Below are positions 52,999-61,828 of a stretch of DNA of 62,122 bases, one piece after another. The notes under the pieces were generated by a model. It ran no database searches, was not told where the DNA came from, and saw nothing but the letters and a program-made list of their open reading frames with translations. Each line of letters begins with the position of its first letter. Position 1 is the stretch's first letter. This stretch comes from an uncultured Bacteroidales bacterium (lineage in GTDB: Bacteria; Bacteroidota; Bacteroidia; Bacteroidales; Paludibacteraceae): positions 1-62,122 of the forward strand of contig CAMIZG010000006.1 in NCBI GenBank assembly GCA_946403215.1, given 5' to 3'. The position numbers were made by a program, and so were the translations under genes.

Positions 52999-55161
52999 TT
53001 AATCTGTTCGCTTGAAGTAGATGTAAAATGTCGTCCCTTTGTCGGATGTGTCGAACGTGATACTTCCCTCACTGCCGTCAACGATGCTCTTGGCAATGGC
53101 CAGCCCCAGCCCCATTCCAGTGGATTTGGTGGTAAAGTTGGGCATGAACACCTTACTTTGTATGGTCTCAGGAATACCAGGACCGTTGTCAGAGATACTG
53201 ATCTCCACCCTGTCCGCTACTTTCAGGATGACGATAATATCGGAATCCTTCCGGCCATGCAGGGTTTGCAGCGCATTCTTAATTATATTGGTGAATACGT
53301 GCGATACCTGCTCGGCATCGGCATACGCCATCACGCCACTCTCAGGGCCGACATAACGGATAGGTATTGTCGCGTCACTCATGCGCATGAGCGTCACTGC
53401 TCCGAAGAGTTTGGCAGCTATGTCCGTCTCCGTCGGATGCACCTCAGGCATCTTGGCAAAGTCGGAGAACGTGGTGGCGATGCGCCCCAGGTCATCAAAC
53501 TGCTCCAGCAGTAATTTCGACGCATGGTCAAACCGATTATCGAAATGCTCTGTCCCCTTGATGCGCTGCAGTTGCTGAACCGACAGCTTCATCGGCGTCA
53601 GCGAGTTGTTGATCTCATGTGCTATCTGCCGCGCCATCGTCCGCCAGGCCGATTCACGCTCCGACTGAGCAAGCTTAACGGTTGATTGCTCCAACTGACG
53701 AACCATCTCATTGTACCTGCGGATCAGTTCGCCAAGCTCGTCATTGCGATCGTAATGGATATAGTTGTCCTTACCCAATTGGAAGTGCTGCATCGTATCC
53801 GCCATGCTACGCATATTGCGTGACAAGCGTTGTGATACAAATACAGCTATCACAAATGCCAATATCAGCAGCAACACATATGGCGGCAGGAATCGGCCTA
53901 TGTACTCCGCCACCTCCTGCTCCACCTGTGCCGACGATACGTAGCACGGCACGGCTATATAACCTATCTGCAGCGTACTGCCGTTGTAGAACGGCGTATA
54001 AACAGTTAGGTACGGCACGTTGCCTATTTGCTCGTAGCACACCCGATCAACACTGTCTGTAAAGAACGGCTCGGGAGCAATAACAGGCGATATCAGCCCA
54101 GACTCTATCAACTGCGGCACCGACGAGCCAATCAGCCGTCCGTGCATGTCATATACCAGTATATCCGTCTCATACGTGTAACTCAGGTCACGCAAGTCGG
54201 TATTCAAACCGCGAGTGTTCAGCGCGGATATATGCATATCCCAGAAGTACAAGTCCGCAAGTGCGGCCTGGATATAGCGCGCTTTGGCCTGCTGCTTGCT
54301 GCGCTGACGTTCCTCATAATGCGTGCGCACATACGAAGTGGACATAAGCGATATATACGCAAATCCCGCCAGCACCAACGCCACCACCAGGTATTGAACC
54401 TTGGTATACGTCCTCATATTCCTGAAGCCGTGGCTTCGAATCAGGTTGTAGCAGAACGCCGCAAGGAAGATCAGTCCAATCAGTAGCACAATGCCTATCC
54501 ACAATCGGTAGAGCGACCAGCCGTGTTGCTGCTCGGCAAACAATGATCCGTACGAAAAACTGTCCGGCGACAATGCCGGCAACTGCTCTACCTGCTCCAT
54601 CTCGGGCGGCACGAGCGAGAACAGATACGTACCATCCTCCGCCTCCACAGCATAACAGCCCTCGTTCGTCCGCTGACGGCGGATCAGCCAACGGTTATCT
54701 GCACAAAACGGAGCAATAAAATCATTCGGCAAACGCTCGCTGTACTGCGCAAACTGGAACTTAAGCGGTATGATCGTGCACACCGAGTAATCGCCAAACT
54801 GCGTCCAGCGGCCTACGCCAACCGCATTATCAAATCGTCCTAGCCACCATTCGTCATACCGAACACGGTACAAGCCGTTGGCTACCAACCAGTTGTGCGA
54901 CCAGAACAGCAACTCTCTGCTATCATATACGTAGAACACGATATCCGGATGCGCCTGCGATACACCAAGTAGCGAGTTCAACTGCTCATGCGCCAGCAGT
55001 GGCTGCAGTTCGCCAAGCAGAGTAACTACCTCAGCCTGCTGACGATGAAGAGTCTGCTGAACATGACTACCGTCATGCGACAGGCTGTGACATGCACTAA
55101 AAAGCACACTCAACACGCCAAACAACAAAACTATTCCTACTATTTTGAGCAGTTTTTTCAT
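52999..55161 (-). CDS. Orphan membrane sensor histidine kinase (NtrY-like)
   Basis: 720 aa from the ATG at 55161 (MKKLLKIVGIVLLFGVLSVL). Segment order: N-terminal membrane segment; a periplasmic part of about 170 residues; membrane segments near 213-233 and 245-262; a second external sensor region of about 150 residues; another segment (VLLLILAFVIAVFVSQRL); HAMP-like NMRSMADTMQHFQL; dimerisation/phospho-acceptor helix with RQIAHEINNSLTPMKL (His near residue 516); and an ATPase domain with N-box NIIKNALQTLHG, SDNGPGIPE and TGMGLGLAIAKSIVD. No response regulator is adjacent. The -7 box of its promoter is only about 10 bp before the start codon, so the mRNA is nearly leaderless. Confidence 0.92.
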   Translation of the reverse strand: MKKLLKIVGIVLLFGVLSVLFSACHSLSHDGSHVQQTLHRQQAEVVTLLGELQPLLAHEQLNSLLGVSQAHPDIVFYVYDSRELLFWSHNWLVANGLYRVRYDEWWLGRFDNAVGVGRWTQFGDYSVCTIIPLKFQFAQYSERLPNDFIAPFCADNRWLIRRQRTNEGCYAVEAEDGTYLFSLVPPEMEQVEQLPALSPDSFSYGSLFAEQQHGWSLYRLWIGIVLLIGLIFLAAFCYNLIRSHGFRNMRTYTKVQYLVVALVLAGFAYISLMSTSYVRTHYEERQRSKQQAKARYIQAALADLYFWDMHISALNTRGLNTDLRDLSYTYETDILVYDMHGRLIGSSVPQLIESGLISPVIAPEPFFTDSVDRVCYEQIGNVPYLTVYTPFYNGSTLQIGYIAVPCYVSSAQVEQEVAEYIGRFLPPYVLLLILAFVIAVFVSQRLSRNMRSMADTMQHFQLGKDNYIHYDRNDELGELIRRYNEMVRQLEQSTVKLAQSERESAWRTMARQIAHEINNSLTPMKLSVQQLQRIKGTEHFDNRFDHASKLLLEQFDDLGRIATTFSDFAKMPEVHPTETDIAAKLFGAVTLMRMSDATIPIRYVGPESGVMAYADAEQVSHVFTNIIKNALQTLHGRKDSDIIVILKVADRVEISISDNGPGIPETIQSKVFMPNFTTKSTGMGLGLAIAKSIVDGSEGSITFDTSDKGTTFYIYFKRTD

Positions 55162-55166
55162 TTCCG

Positions 55167-55202
55167 CTTGCAAAGTTACAAAAAAAATCGTAACTTTGCA
55201 AG
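55167..55202. promoter_or_regulatory. Symmetric face-to-face promoter pair
   Basis: CTTGCAAAGTTAC (55167-55179) and GTAACTTTGCAAG (55190-55202) are perfect inverted repeats. Plus promoter: TTGC (55168-55171), 19 nt, TAACTTTG (55191-55198). Minus promoter: TTGC (55201-55198), 19 nt, TAACTTTG (55178-55171). Each -33 element overlaps the -7 element of the opposite promoter, so only one polymerase could bind at a time. It drives the kinase (minus) and the CcdA/DsbD-like gene operon (plus). Confidence 0.85.
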
Positions 55203-55269
55203 CAAAAAGAGATTTTTTTTCTCAACACCTACCATAAAATATCAATTATCATATTGTCAATTATAAATC

Positions 55270-55989
55270 ATGGCTGCAATTTTTACTGCTTTACTGCTCG
55301 GACTTCTTACCATACTTGACCCCTGCACCCTGTTCACCAGCATCACGGCTATCAGTTATATCGACCGCGAATTGGCAAATAAGCGCAAAGTCCTACTCAA
55401 TGGCACGATGTTTGTTCTGGGTAAACTGGTAACCTACGTGCTCTTGTCGGTGCCATTCATCATGGGTGCGCAAACGGAGGGTATCCAGCACATTCTGGAG
55501 CATTACGGCGAACCTATACTGGGCGTGTTTATGATTATATGCGGCATAGTTTTGCTCTTCAGTGGTCATCACCACCACAACCATGATCATGGAATGAGCA
55601 AATGGCTGCAGAGCGTGGGCAGCGAGAGCAGTTGGCTATGGTCGTTTATGTTGGGCATTTTCTTCGCCATTGCCTTCTGCCCCCACAGATTGGTGTACTT
55701 CATCACCATGATTGATGTCACCGTCTCCCTGCCTGCTTCATGGAACTGGGTATTACCTGTCGTGTTTGGCTTGGGAACAGGTCTGCCTATCATGGTCATC
55801 GCATGGCTTGTTAGCTACAGTGCCGTCAGCATAGGCAACCTTACCAACAAACTGCATACGTTTGAGAAATGGTTCCGCAACATCTGCGCGATACTGTTCT
55901 TGGCATTAGGAGTATATATGTGTATCCACACGCTGCATCATGATCACGAACATGAGCACCACCACGAACATACTTGCATCACCGAATAA
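55270..55989 (+). CDS. CcdA/DsbD-like membrane protein with His-rich loop and tail
   Basis: 239 aa, about six membrane segments. The paired cysteines of the CcdA/DsbD transmembrane electron carrier fold are in ILDPCTLFTSITA (residues about 16-28) and FAIAFCPHRLVYFITM. The loop after segment 3 reads FSGHHHHNHDHGMSK, and the C-terminus is another His-rich string ending HEHTCITE. Such tails suggest metal binding. The related ArsG-type permeases are annotated as transporters; here either electron transfer or metal transport is possible. Its last 38 bp overlap the next gene. It is divergent from the kinase gene. Confidence 0.8.
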   Translation: MAAIFTALLLGLLTILDPCTLFTSITAISYIDRELANKRKVLLNGTMFVLGKLVTYVLLSVPFIMGAQTEGIQHILEHYGEPILGVFMIICGIVLLFSGHHHHNHDHGMSKWLQSVGSESSWLWSFMLGIFFAIAFCPHRLVYFITMIDVTVSLPASWNWVLPVVFGLGTGLPIMVIAWLVSYSAVSIGNLTNKLHTFEKWFRNICAILFLALGVYMCIHTLHHDHEHEHHHEHTCITE

Positions 55990-56731
55990 GGACGCCAACC
56001 TTGGCTTCCGCTTCCGGCAGTTCTTCGTCAGCCATGATCGTAGCTCAATGAAGGTCGGCACGGATGGTGTGCTGCTCGGCGCATGGGCGCCGGTGAGTAA
56101 TCAACCATTGCGCATCCTTGATATCGGCACAGGTTCTGGTCTCATCGCACTGATGCTCGCGCAGCGATGTCCCGAGGCGCAGATCGACGCTATCGATATC
56201 GATCCCGCCTCCTGCCATCAGGCGCAGGCAAACTTTGCAGCCTCCCCCTGGCCTGAGCGGCTGAATGTAATGCATTGCTCGCTTCAAGAATGGGCTAACG
56301 GCCAACGACTAATGCCCAACAACCAGGATTACGACTTGATTGCGAGCAACCCGCCCTACTTCACCGATAGCCTCAAGGCCCCTGATGCGGCACGCTGTGC
56401 AGCCCGGCATAACGACTCGTTGCCGTTCGACATGCTTATCCTACATGCTGCTCAGCTGCTCAAGCCCGATGGCATACTGGCACTCATCGTGCCCCTCGAG
56501 GCTGAGCCCACGCTGCAATCATTGGCCACGCCCCACGGCCTGCAATGCATCTGCCGGTGCTACGTACACCCCAAGCCCCAGCGACCTCCAAAACGCGTTC
56601 TGATTGCTTGGACGAACGGAAAATTATTAGGTACGGAATCCACGGAAAGGACGGAAAAGATTATACTGGAGGACGAGCACGGCACACGAAGTGCCGAATA
56701 CCGACAACTGACTAAAGACTTCTATTTATGA
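55952..56731 (+). CDS. tRNA1(Val) adenine-N6 methyltransferase (TrmN6/YfiC)-like
   Basis: SAM-dependent methyltransferase, 259 aa from the ATG at 55952 (MSTTTNILASPNKDANLGF); another ATG at 55940 adds four residues. The family start RFRQFFVSHDRSSMKVGTDG is present, as are the SAM motif LDIGTGSGLIALMLAQR and the catalytic NPPY in IASNPPYFTDS. The known family member methylates A37 of tRNA-Val. Its start lies in the coding region for the His-rich tail of the previous gene, so the two proteins share 38 bp in different frames. ispE follows with a 4-bp overlap. Confidence 0.9.
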   Translation: MSTTTNILASPNKDANLGFRFRQFFVSHDRSSMKVGTDGVLLGAWAPVSNQPLRILDIGTGSGLIALMLAQRCPEAQIDAIDIDPASCHQAQANFAASPWPERLNVMHCSLQEWANGQRLMPNNQDYDLIASNPPYFTDSLKAPDAARCAARHNDSLPFDMLILHAAQLLKPDGILALIVPLEAEPTLQSLATPHGLQCICRCYVHPKPQRPPKRVLIAWTNGKLLGTESTERTEKIILEDEHGTRSAEYRQLTKDFYL

Positions 56732-57585
56732 TACTTTACCCGAACTGCAAGATCAACATCGGTCTGCGCGTCATCAGCAAACGCGACGATGGTTACCACA
56801 ACCTGGAAACCATCTTCTACCCAGTCCATGGCCTGAGCGATATCCTCGAGGTTACCAAGGCTGATACCTTTGCCTTTGAGCAGACTGGCATTGCAGTGGA
56901 TTGCCCCGACGAGGATAACCTTATCCTCAAGTGCTACCGCCGCATGCAAACACGTTATCCGCAGATCGGCAATGTGCATATCCGTTTTCAGAAGCGCATT
57001 CCATTCGGCGCCGGTTTGGGTGGTGGGTCAAGCGATGCCGCACACATGGCTATCGCGCTCAACAAACTCTTTAATCTCATTCTTTCACGCGAGCAGCTGG
57101 CCGATGAGGTCGCGCCGCTGGGAGCCGATTGCGCGTTCTTTATCTATAACACCCCCTGCCTCGCTCAGGGCATAGGCGAACTGCTCACCCCTATCCCCTT
57201 TACCCTCAGCGGCTTCCGACTCATCATGCTTAAGCCCGATGTACATGTCAGCACGCGCGAGGCCTATGCCGGTATCCATCTGTCTGCCGATCAGCCCTCG
57301 CTGGCGCAGCTTGTGCGCAACGGCGTCATGCCTATCGACTTGCTCAAGTACCCTGATATCATCTACAACGACTTCGAGCATACCATCTTCCCCATCCATC
57401 CCGAGCTGGCGGACATCAAGCAGCGTCTCATTGATGCAGGGGCTTTCTACGCTGCCATGAGCGGCAGTGGCTCAACCGTCTATGCGCTCTTTGAGCACGA
57501 TCCCAACCGATGCTCGTTGGCCGACTATGGATTAACCGACCAACACTTGAACGATTTGGTCATCTACAACGATCTACTTCGCTAA
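56728..57585 (+). CDS. ispE: 4-diphosphocytidyl-2-C-methyl-D-erythritol kinase
   Basis: GHMP kinase of the non-mevalonate isoprenoid pathway; 285 aa. The N-terminal substrate region is PNCKINIGLRVISKRDDGYHN, the ATP loop is PFGAGLGGGSSDAAHMAI (near residues 92-109), and the late motif AAMSGSGSTVYALF is present. The ATG overlaps the previous stop (ATGA), so it is translationally coupled to trmN6. Together with the two genes downstream this looks like one operon from the promoter at 55168-55198. Confidence 0.96.
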   Translation: MILYPNCKINIGLRVISKRDDGYHNLETIFYPVHGLSDILEVTKADTFAFEQTGIAVDCPDEDNLILKCYRRMQTRYPQIGNVHIRFQKRIPFGAGLGGGSSDAAHMAIALNKLFNLILSREQLADEVAPLGADCAFFIYNTPCLAQGIGELLTPIPFTLSGFRLIMLKPDVHVSTREAYAGIHLSADQPSLAQLVRNGVMPIDLLKYPDIIYNDFEHTIFPIHPELADIKQRLIDAGAFYAAMSGSGSTVYALFEHDPNRCSLADYGLTDQHLNDLVIYNDLLR

Positions 57586-57591
57586 CCGCCA

Positions 57592-59694
57592 ATGACCCGC
57601 TTACGCCATATACTGATCGCACTCTTGGGCAGCCTCCTGCTGTCAGGCACAGTGCATGCACAACTCAACACCGACCGTATCTGCGCCATCGGACGCAATG
57701 CGCTCTACTTCGAGGATTACGTACTCAGTATTCAGTACTTCAACCAGGTCATCAAGCTCAAGCCGTATCTGGCCGAACCCTACCAGCTCCGAGCTATCGC
57801 CAAGATCCAGCTCGGTGACTATCAGGGTGCCCTGCGTGACTGCAATGCAGCTATCGAACGAAACCCCTTCCAACCCGGGTCATACTACACCCGAGGCTAT
57901 ATCTATCGCCAGTTGGGTGAGCCCGAAAAAGCCGAAGCCGACTTCACCGAAGCACTCGTTTTTGCTCCCGAAAACAAGACATACACTCTCCTTCGCGCCG
58001 ACACCCGCGCACAACTAAAACGCTACGACGAGGCTCGTGCGGACATCGACCACCTCCTTCGCCGCGAACCCGAAGCGCCAACACTGCATTTTGAACGGGG
58101 CGTTATCTGCCTGCAACAGAAGGATACAACATGCGCGCTCGACGAGTTCACGGCCACTGTCAAGTATGATTCCCAGAACGCGCAAAACTGGTCGGCACTC
58201 GGGGTCGTCACCATGATGACTGGCGACGAGGATGCAGCCTTTGCTCATCTCACGCAGGCGGTGAACCTCGGTTCGAAGTATGCCGGCGATTTCATCAACC
58301 GGGGCATCATCTACTACCACAAGCATAACTACCGCGCGGCTCTCTCCGATTACGACAAAGCCATCGAACTGGCGCCCAACGAGGCACAGTGTTACTTCAG
58401 CCGTGGCGTGCTACGGCAGGAGGTGGGTGACTACAACCGCGCCTACAACGACCTGTCCAAGGCACTCGAGCTCATAGAGCTATCGCCTTCCGCCACATCT
58501 ACATCCGAACTGCTCGGCCCCATCCTCTACCAGCGTGGCATGGTGGCTATGCAACTCCGCCAGTGGAAGGATGCCATCACCAACTTCGATTCACTCAGCC
58601 AGCTCCATCCCACGTTCCTGCCGGCGTACTACATCGCCTCTCGCGCACACACCGCATTAGGCGAGAAGCGCGCTGCACAAGCCTGCCTGCAGCGAGCCTA
58701 TCAGGTCGAGCAGAATCACACGGCCAGTGGTCAACAGTCTGCTACGAACGCCCAGCTCAATACCGATGTCCAGATGGCGCGCTCCGAAACCTCACGCCGC
58801 GACTACCGCAAGCTCTTCTCGCAACGCGCTGCCCAGAACGGCGAGGCAGATAGCCAGGAGCAGAAGTACAGCTCTGCCACGCGCGGACGAGTTCAGGATA
58901 AGTACCAGGACTTAGTCAACGAACCCGGCATCACGCTCACATACTACGCGCAATCGCATAGTAAGTACAACTACGCGCTCGCCTCATTCAACCAGCGATT
59001 CCTGCTACCCGATGCTCTCAAGGCCACAACCCATGAGTTGCCTCTGTCGGCGGAGATGGTCTCGCACCACTTTGCGCAGATCAGCACCCTTTCCACCACC
59101 ATCGATGCACTGCCGGATGACCTGCACTCTGTACCACAGCGTGAGGGATTACGCGTAGCCATGCTCCTTTTCTCGCGGGCGGTGGAGTTTGCCATCGTGC
59201 AAGATTATGCCTCGGCCATCGAGGATTGCACACGGGCACTCACCTTGTCCGGATTGGATGAGGCCACGCAGGCTATCATGTACTTCTGCCAGGCTACATG
59301 GCGCTACCGACTGCTTGAGTACCAACAGGCTAACAACACGGCCGGACTAACCTCCAGCACCACCGGTACTCTACCATCCAACACCGACGCCATCTACGCT
59401 GCCGCCTTCCGACTCATGCTCATGGATTACGACCAGGTCATCCGCCGGCTCCCCGACTTTGCCTTTGCCTACTACAACAAGGCGAACATCCTCTGCCAGC
59501 AGAAGGACTACGAGGCAGCCATCCGCCATTACAATGATGCTATCCATGCCGATGCCGAGTTTGCTGAAGCGTTCTTCAATCGCGGACTGACCCATATCTA
59601 CATCGGCAACCATCAGCAGGGATTGCAAGACCTCTCCCGCGCCGGAGAACTGGGTATCTATCAAGCTTATAACATAATCACCCGACTGCAATGA
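57592..59694 (+). CDS. Secreted TPR-repeat protein
   Basis: 700 aa. Signal peptide MTRLRHILIALLGSLLLSGTVHA. From about residue 30 to 370 there are tandem tetratricopeptide repeats (YVLSIQYFNQVIKLKPYLAE; FTEALVFAPENKTYTLLRAD; YRAALSDYDKAIELAPNEA). A central stretch of about 100 residues is not repeat-like. More repeats close the protein (YEAAIRHYNDAIHADAEFAE). It probably acts as a periplasmic or outer-membrane scaffold; no partner is evident. It starts 6 bp after ispE and overlaps the next gene by 4 bp. Confidence 0.85.
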   Translation: MTRLRHILIALLGSLLLSGTVHAQLNTDRICAIGRNALYFEDYVLSIQYFNQVIKLKPYLAEPYQLRAIAKIQLGDYQGALRDCNAAIERNPFQPGSYYTRGYIYRQLGEPEKAEADFTEALVFAPENKTYTLLRADTRAQLKRYDEARADIDHLLRREPEAPTLHFERGVICLQQKDTTCALDEFTATVKYDSQNAQNWSALGVVTMMTGDEDAAFAHLTQAVNLGSKYAGDFINRGIIYYHKHNYRAALSDYDKAIELAPNEAQCYFSRGVLRQEVGDYNRAYNDLSKALELIELSPSATSTSELLGPILYQRGMVAMQLRQWKDAITNFDSLSQLHPTFLPAYYIASRAHTALGEKRAAQACLQRAYQVEQNHTASGQQSATNAQLNTDVQMARSETSRRDYRKLFSQRAAQNGEADSQEQKYSSATRGRVQDKYQDLVNEPGITLTYYAQSHSKYNYALASFNQRFLLPDALKATTHELPLSAEMVSHHFAQISTLSTTIDALPDDLHSVPQREGLRVAMLLFSRAVEFAIVQDYASAIEDCTRALTLSGLDEATQAIMYFCQATWRYRLLEYQQANNTAGLTSSTTGTLPSNTDAIYAAAFRLMLMDYDQVIRRLPDFAFAYYNKANILCQQKDYEAAIRHYNDAIHADAEFAEAFFNRGLTHIYIGNHQQGLQDLSRAGELGIYQAYNIITRLQ

Positions 59695-60575
59695 GACGTC
59701 TTTTGCTCATCATACTGCTGTTCGCTGTCAATTCTCAATTGGCCCTTGTCCATTCCCAGGTCTTGTACAAGATCTCCGGCAACTCTGCCAAAGCGCCCTC
59801 ATATATCTTTGCCACCAACAAGATCGTCGGTGTCGAGTTCCTCGACTCCGTGCCTAACCTGCTGCATTGTTTCTCGCAATGCTCGGTCGTGCTCACCGAG
59901 TTCGCTATGCAGGATTACGAGGCTCTTGCCACCTTGCGTGTGGCGGCACTCCTACCCGACTCCATCCGTCTCGATCGTTACTATACCGACGAGGAGTACC
60001 ACCAGATTGACGAGGCCATGCAGCTCACCGTCGGCATGGGCATGGATAAGCTTTGCCGCATGAAGCCTTCCTATCTCACCGCCATGTATCGTGACCAGCT
60101 GCTCCATCAGTGGCTCGATTACGACGACCAACGATCCATGGAAGCGTTCTTCCAGGCGCTCGCAGCCGACAAAGGCATCCCCGTCAGGGCGATTGACGGT
60201 ATTGGCGAAACGATGTACATGATCTTCGACCGCGAACCGTTCCATTGGCAGTGCAAGGAGTTGCTGCAGATCATTGAGTACCCCGAGCGCGAGGTGCGGC
60301 AGGAACGCACATTGGCGGAGATGTACCGCATGGGACGACTCACCGACATCTCCTATCAGGTCCTCTCGCCTGATAACAAAAGCACGCAGTCGTATTCTGA
60401 TTATCAGATCTACGCTGCGCGCAATAAGGAATGGGCCAAACGCTTACGCGAGTACCTGGTCACGGGCGGAGCATTCATCTCTTTGGATGCCGTCTATCTC
60501 GGTGGCGAGAAAGGCCTGCTGGCCGAACTCCGATCAGCCGGCTATCGTGTCCGCCCCGTCAACAGGTTCCATTAG
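59691..60575 (+). CDS. TraB/GumN (TIKI) family protein
   Basis: 294 aa. Signal peptide LLLIILLFAVNSQLALVHS. Family marks: YKISGNSAKAPSYIFATNK at the N-terminus, and GGAFISLDAVYLGGEKGLLAELRSAGYRV at the C-terminus, where TraB/GumN proteins carry the FVxVGxxHLxGxxGLLxLLRxxGY pattern. The expected histidine of the HLxG motif reads YLGG here, so a metal-binding residue may be lost. The family is related to TIKI metalloproteases. It is the last gene of this operon, coupled by a 4-bp overlap to the TPR gene. Confidence 0.85.
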   Translation: MRRLLLIILLFAVNSQLALVHSQVLYKISGNSAKAPSYIFATNKIVGVEFLDSVPNLLHCFSQCSVVLTEFAMQDYEALATLRVAALLPDSIRLDRYYTDEEYHQIDEAMQLTVGMGMDKLCRMKPSYLTAMYRDQLLHQWLDYDDQRSMEAFFQALAADKGIPVRAIDGIGETMYMIFDREPFHWQCKELLQIIEYPEREVRQERTLAEMYRMGRLTDISYQVLSPDNKSTQSYSDYQIYAARNKEWAKRLREYLVTGGAFISLDAVYLGGEKGLLAELRSAGYRVRPVNRFH

Positions 60576-60615
60576 CCCTTCCGTAGTTTCTTACCATATT
60601 ACTCACCCATTAACC

Positions 60616-60881
60616 CTAATACAGAGCATCATTCGGGGCGGTGTCGTAATCATCGCCCACTATCTTCCACAGGTACGCCATCAGAGTTTTCTTGCCGTTA
60701 GGCTCGTCCTTCTGTGCCTTGAAGGCCGTCAGGTCGCTCGCCACGTAGCTAAGGTTCTTGTGTCATCTCTGCACAGCCTTGCTCTACTTTGCTAAGCGAG
60801 TGCAGATCAGCTGATCTTCAGCGGTAACCGGCGTGGTGCGCTTGATCTTCTTGCGCAGGAAGAAACGGTTGCATTCGTCAT
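60616..60881 (-). pseudogene. Decayed remnant of a small gene (about 88 codons)
   Basis: On the minus strand one frame reads KSNDECNRFFLRKKIKRTT and further to CTRLAK, then meets TAG (60786-60784), a short stretch, TGA (60765-60763), and continues NLSYVASDLTAFKAQKDEPN to LYRY-like text ending in DTAPNDALY and a stop at 60616. A plausible ATG at 60881 is in another frame. Coding-like codon use on both sides of two in-frame stops suggests a gene broken by mutations. The parent family is not recognised. Confidence 0.5.
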
Positions 60882-61028
60882 TACTTTTTTGGTTTTCTTT
60901 GTGTGAAAATTTAATTGGTTGATTATATACAGTATGCAAGCACCCCGATATGGGATGCATGCTGCTTTGTGATCCACTAGTTAGCGGTATGAGCGGAAAA
61001 AAGAGTTTCCAAAATCTTAGCTTTATAT

Positions 61029-61062
61029 AAAAAAGACTTTCGGACGTCGTTTCTGTTCCGAA
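61029..61062 (-). terminator. Intrinsic terminator downstream of xpt
   Basis: On the minus strand TTCGGA (61062-61057) pairs with TCCGAA (61044-61039) around a 12-nt loop, followed by AGTCTTTTTTATA. It lies about 50 bp after the xpt stop. Confidence 0.7.
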
Positions 61063-61113
61063 GATTGTCGGGATGTCAAAAAAGTTTTCCTATTTTCCAG
61101 TTCAGGATAACTA

Positions 61114-61686
61114 TTATTCTATTACCATTGTGTTATCGTCATTGATCTGCTTGATAGTTGTCAAGGCATGGTAGGTGATGCCATGGTCGCGGAGAAACTG
61201 ACCGCCCCCGGCAAACCCTTTCTCTACCAGAAAGCCCATGCCTACTATCTGCGCACCGGACTGGCGACATAGATGGATAATGCTGCCCGATGCATGACCA
61301 TCAGCCAGAAAATCATCAATGAAGACGATGCGATCCTTGTCCGTGAGGAAATCGCGGTCGATGCAGACCGTCGTCTCATCACCACGGGTAAACGACCACA
61401 CCCAACTCTTCCACGACTCGTCGATCGTTTTTGGCGCTTTCTTCTTCACAAACACCACAGGCAGGTGCATAATATACCCCATTAGGATCGCCGGTGCTAT
61501 ACCCGATGCCTCGATGGTGACAATTTTATTGACCCCTTTGCCCTTGAACAGCCGTGCGAACTCCTCCGCACAATGCATCATGAGATCAGGGTCTAACTGG
61601 TGATTCAGAAAACTGCCTACACGAACAATGCCGCCTTCTTTCTTGGCGACTCCGTCTTTGAGTATACGTTGTTTGAGCTCTTCCAT
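61114..61686 (-). CDS. xpt: Xanthine phosphoribosyltransferase
   Basis: Salvages xanthine to XMP with PRPP; 190 aa. The type I phosphoribosyltransferase PRPP loop is [17 protein letters not shown]. The N-terminal [16 protein letters not shown] and [14 protein letters not shown] match the Xpt family, and the C-terminal [17 protein letters not shown] fits. It has its own promoter, a leader of about 140 nt with a hairpin, and a terminator, so it is a single-gene unit. No purine-riboswitch core was seen in the leader. Confidence 0.95.
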   Translation of the reverse strand: MEELKQRILKDGVAKKEGGIVRVGSFLNHQLDPDLMMHCAEEFARLFKGKGVNKIVTIEASGIAPAILMGYIMHLPVVFVKKKAPKTIDESWKSWVWSFTRGDETTVCIDRDFLTDKDRIVFIDDFLADGHASGSIIHLCRQSGAQIVGMGFLVEKGFAGGGQFLRDHGITYHALTTIKQINDDNTMVIE

Positions 61687-61828
61687 GGTTAATTTGCTAC
61701 AATAAGCATCTATATGGTTGATTAACTACATTAGGCATAACAATGATGTTATACATTTCGTCATTCTGATTGATAACGTTACGTCGTTCAGGATTGCGCG
61801 AATCGTATTCGCGCCTCTCAACTGCCTG
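61687..61828 (-). promoter_or_regulatory. xpt leader with 5' hairpin and small upstream ORF
   Basis: Minus strand. Near the expected transcript start, GCGCGAAT (61814-61807) and ATTCGCGC (61803-61796) form a perfect 8-bp stem with a 3-nt loop. A 19-codon ORF ([19 protein letters not shown]) ends at 61697, about 10 nt before the xpt ATG. Whether either has a function is open. The purine-riboswitch core motifs are absent. Confidence 0.4.

Larger units (their letters stand above)
60576..61113. other. Spacer of 538 bp with a decayed small gene and xpt terminator
   Basis: Contains the decayed gene fragment (60616-60881, minus) and the xpt terminator (61029-61062). Apart from these I see no intact gene. 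The remainder (60882-61028) is AT-rich and unremarkable. Confidence 0.6.

Noticed and set aside
61687..61828. Purine riboswitch in the xpt leader
   Set aside because: The three-way junction core (loop motifs and the specificity pyrimidine region) is not present.
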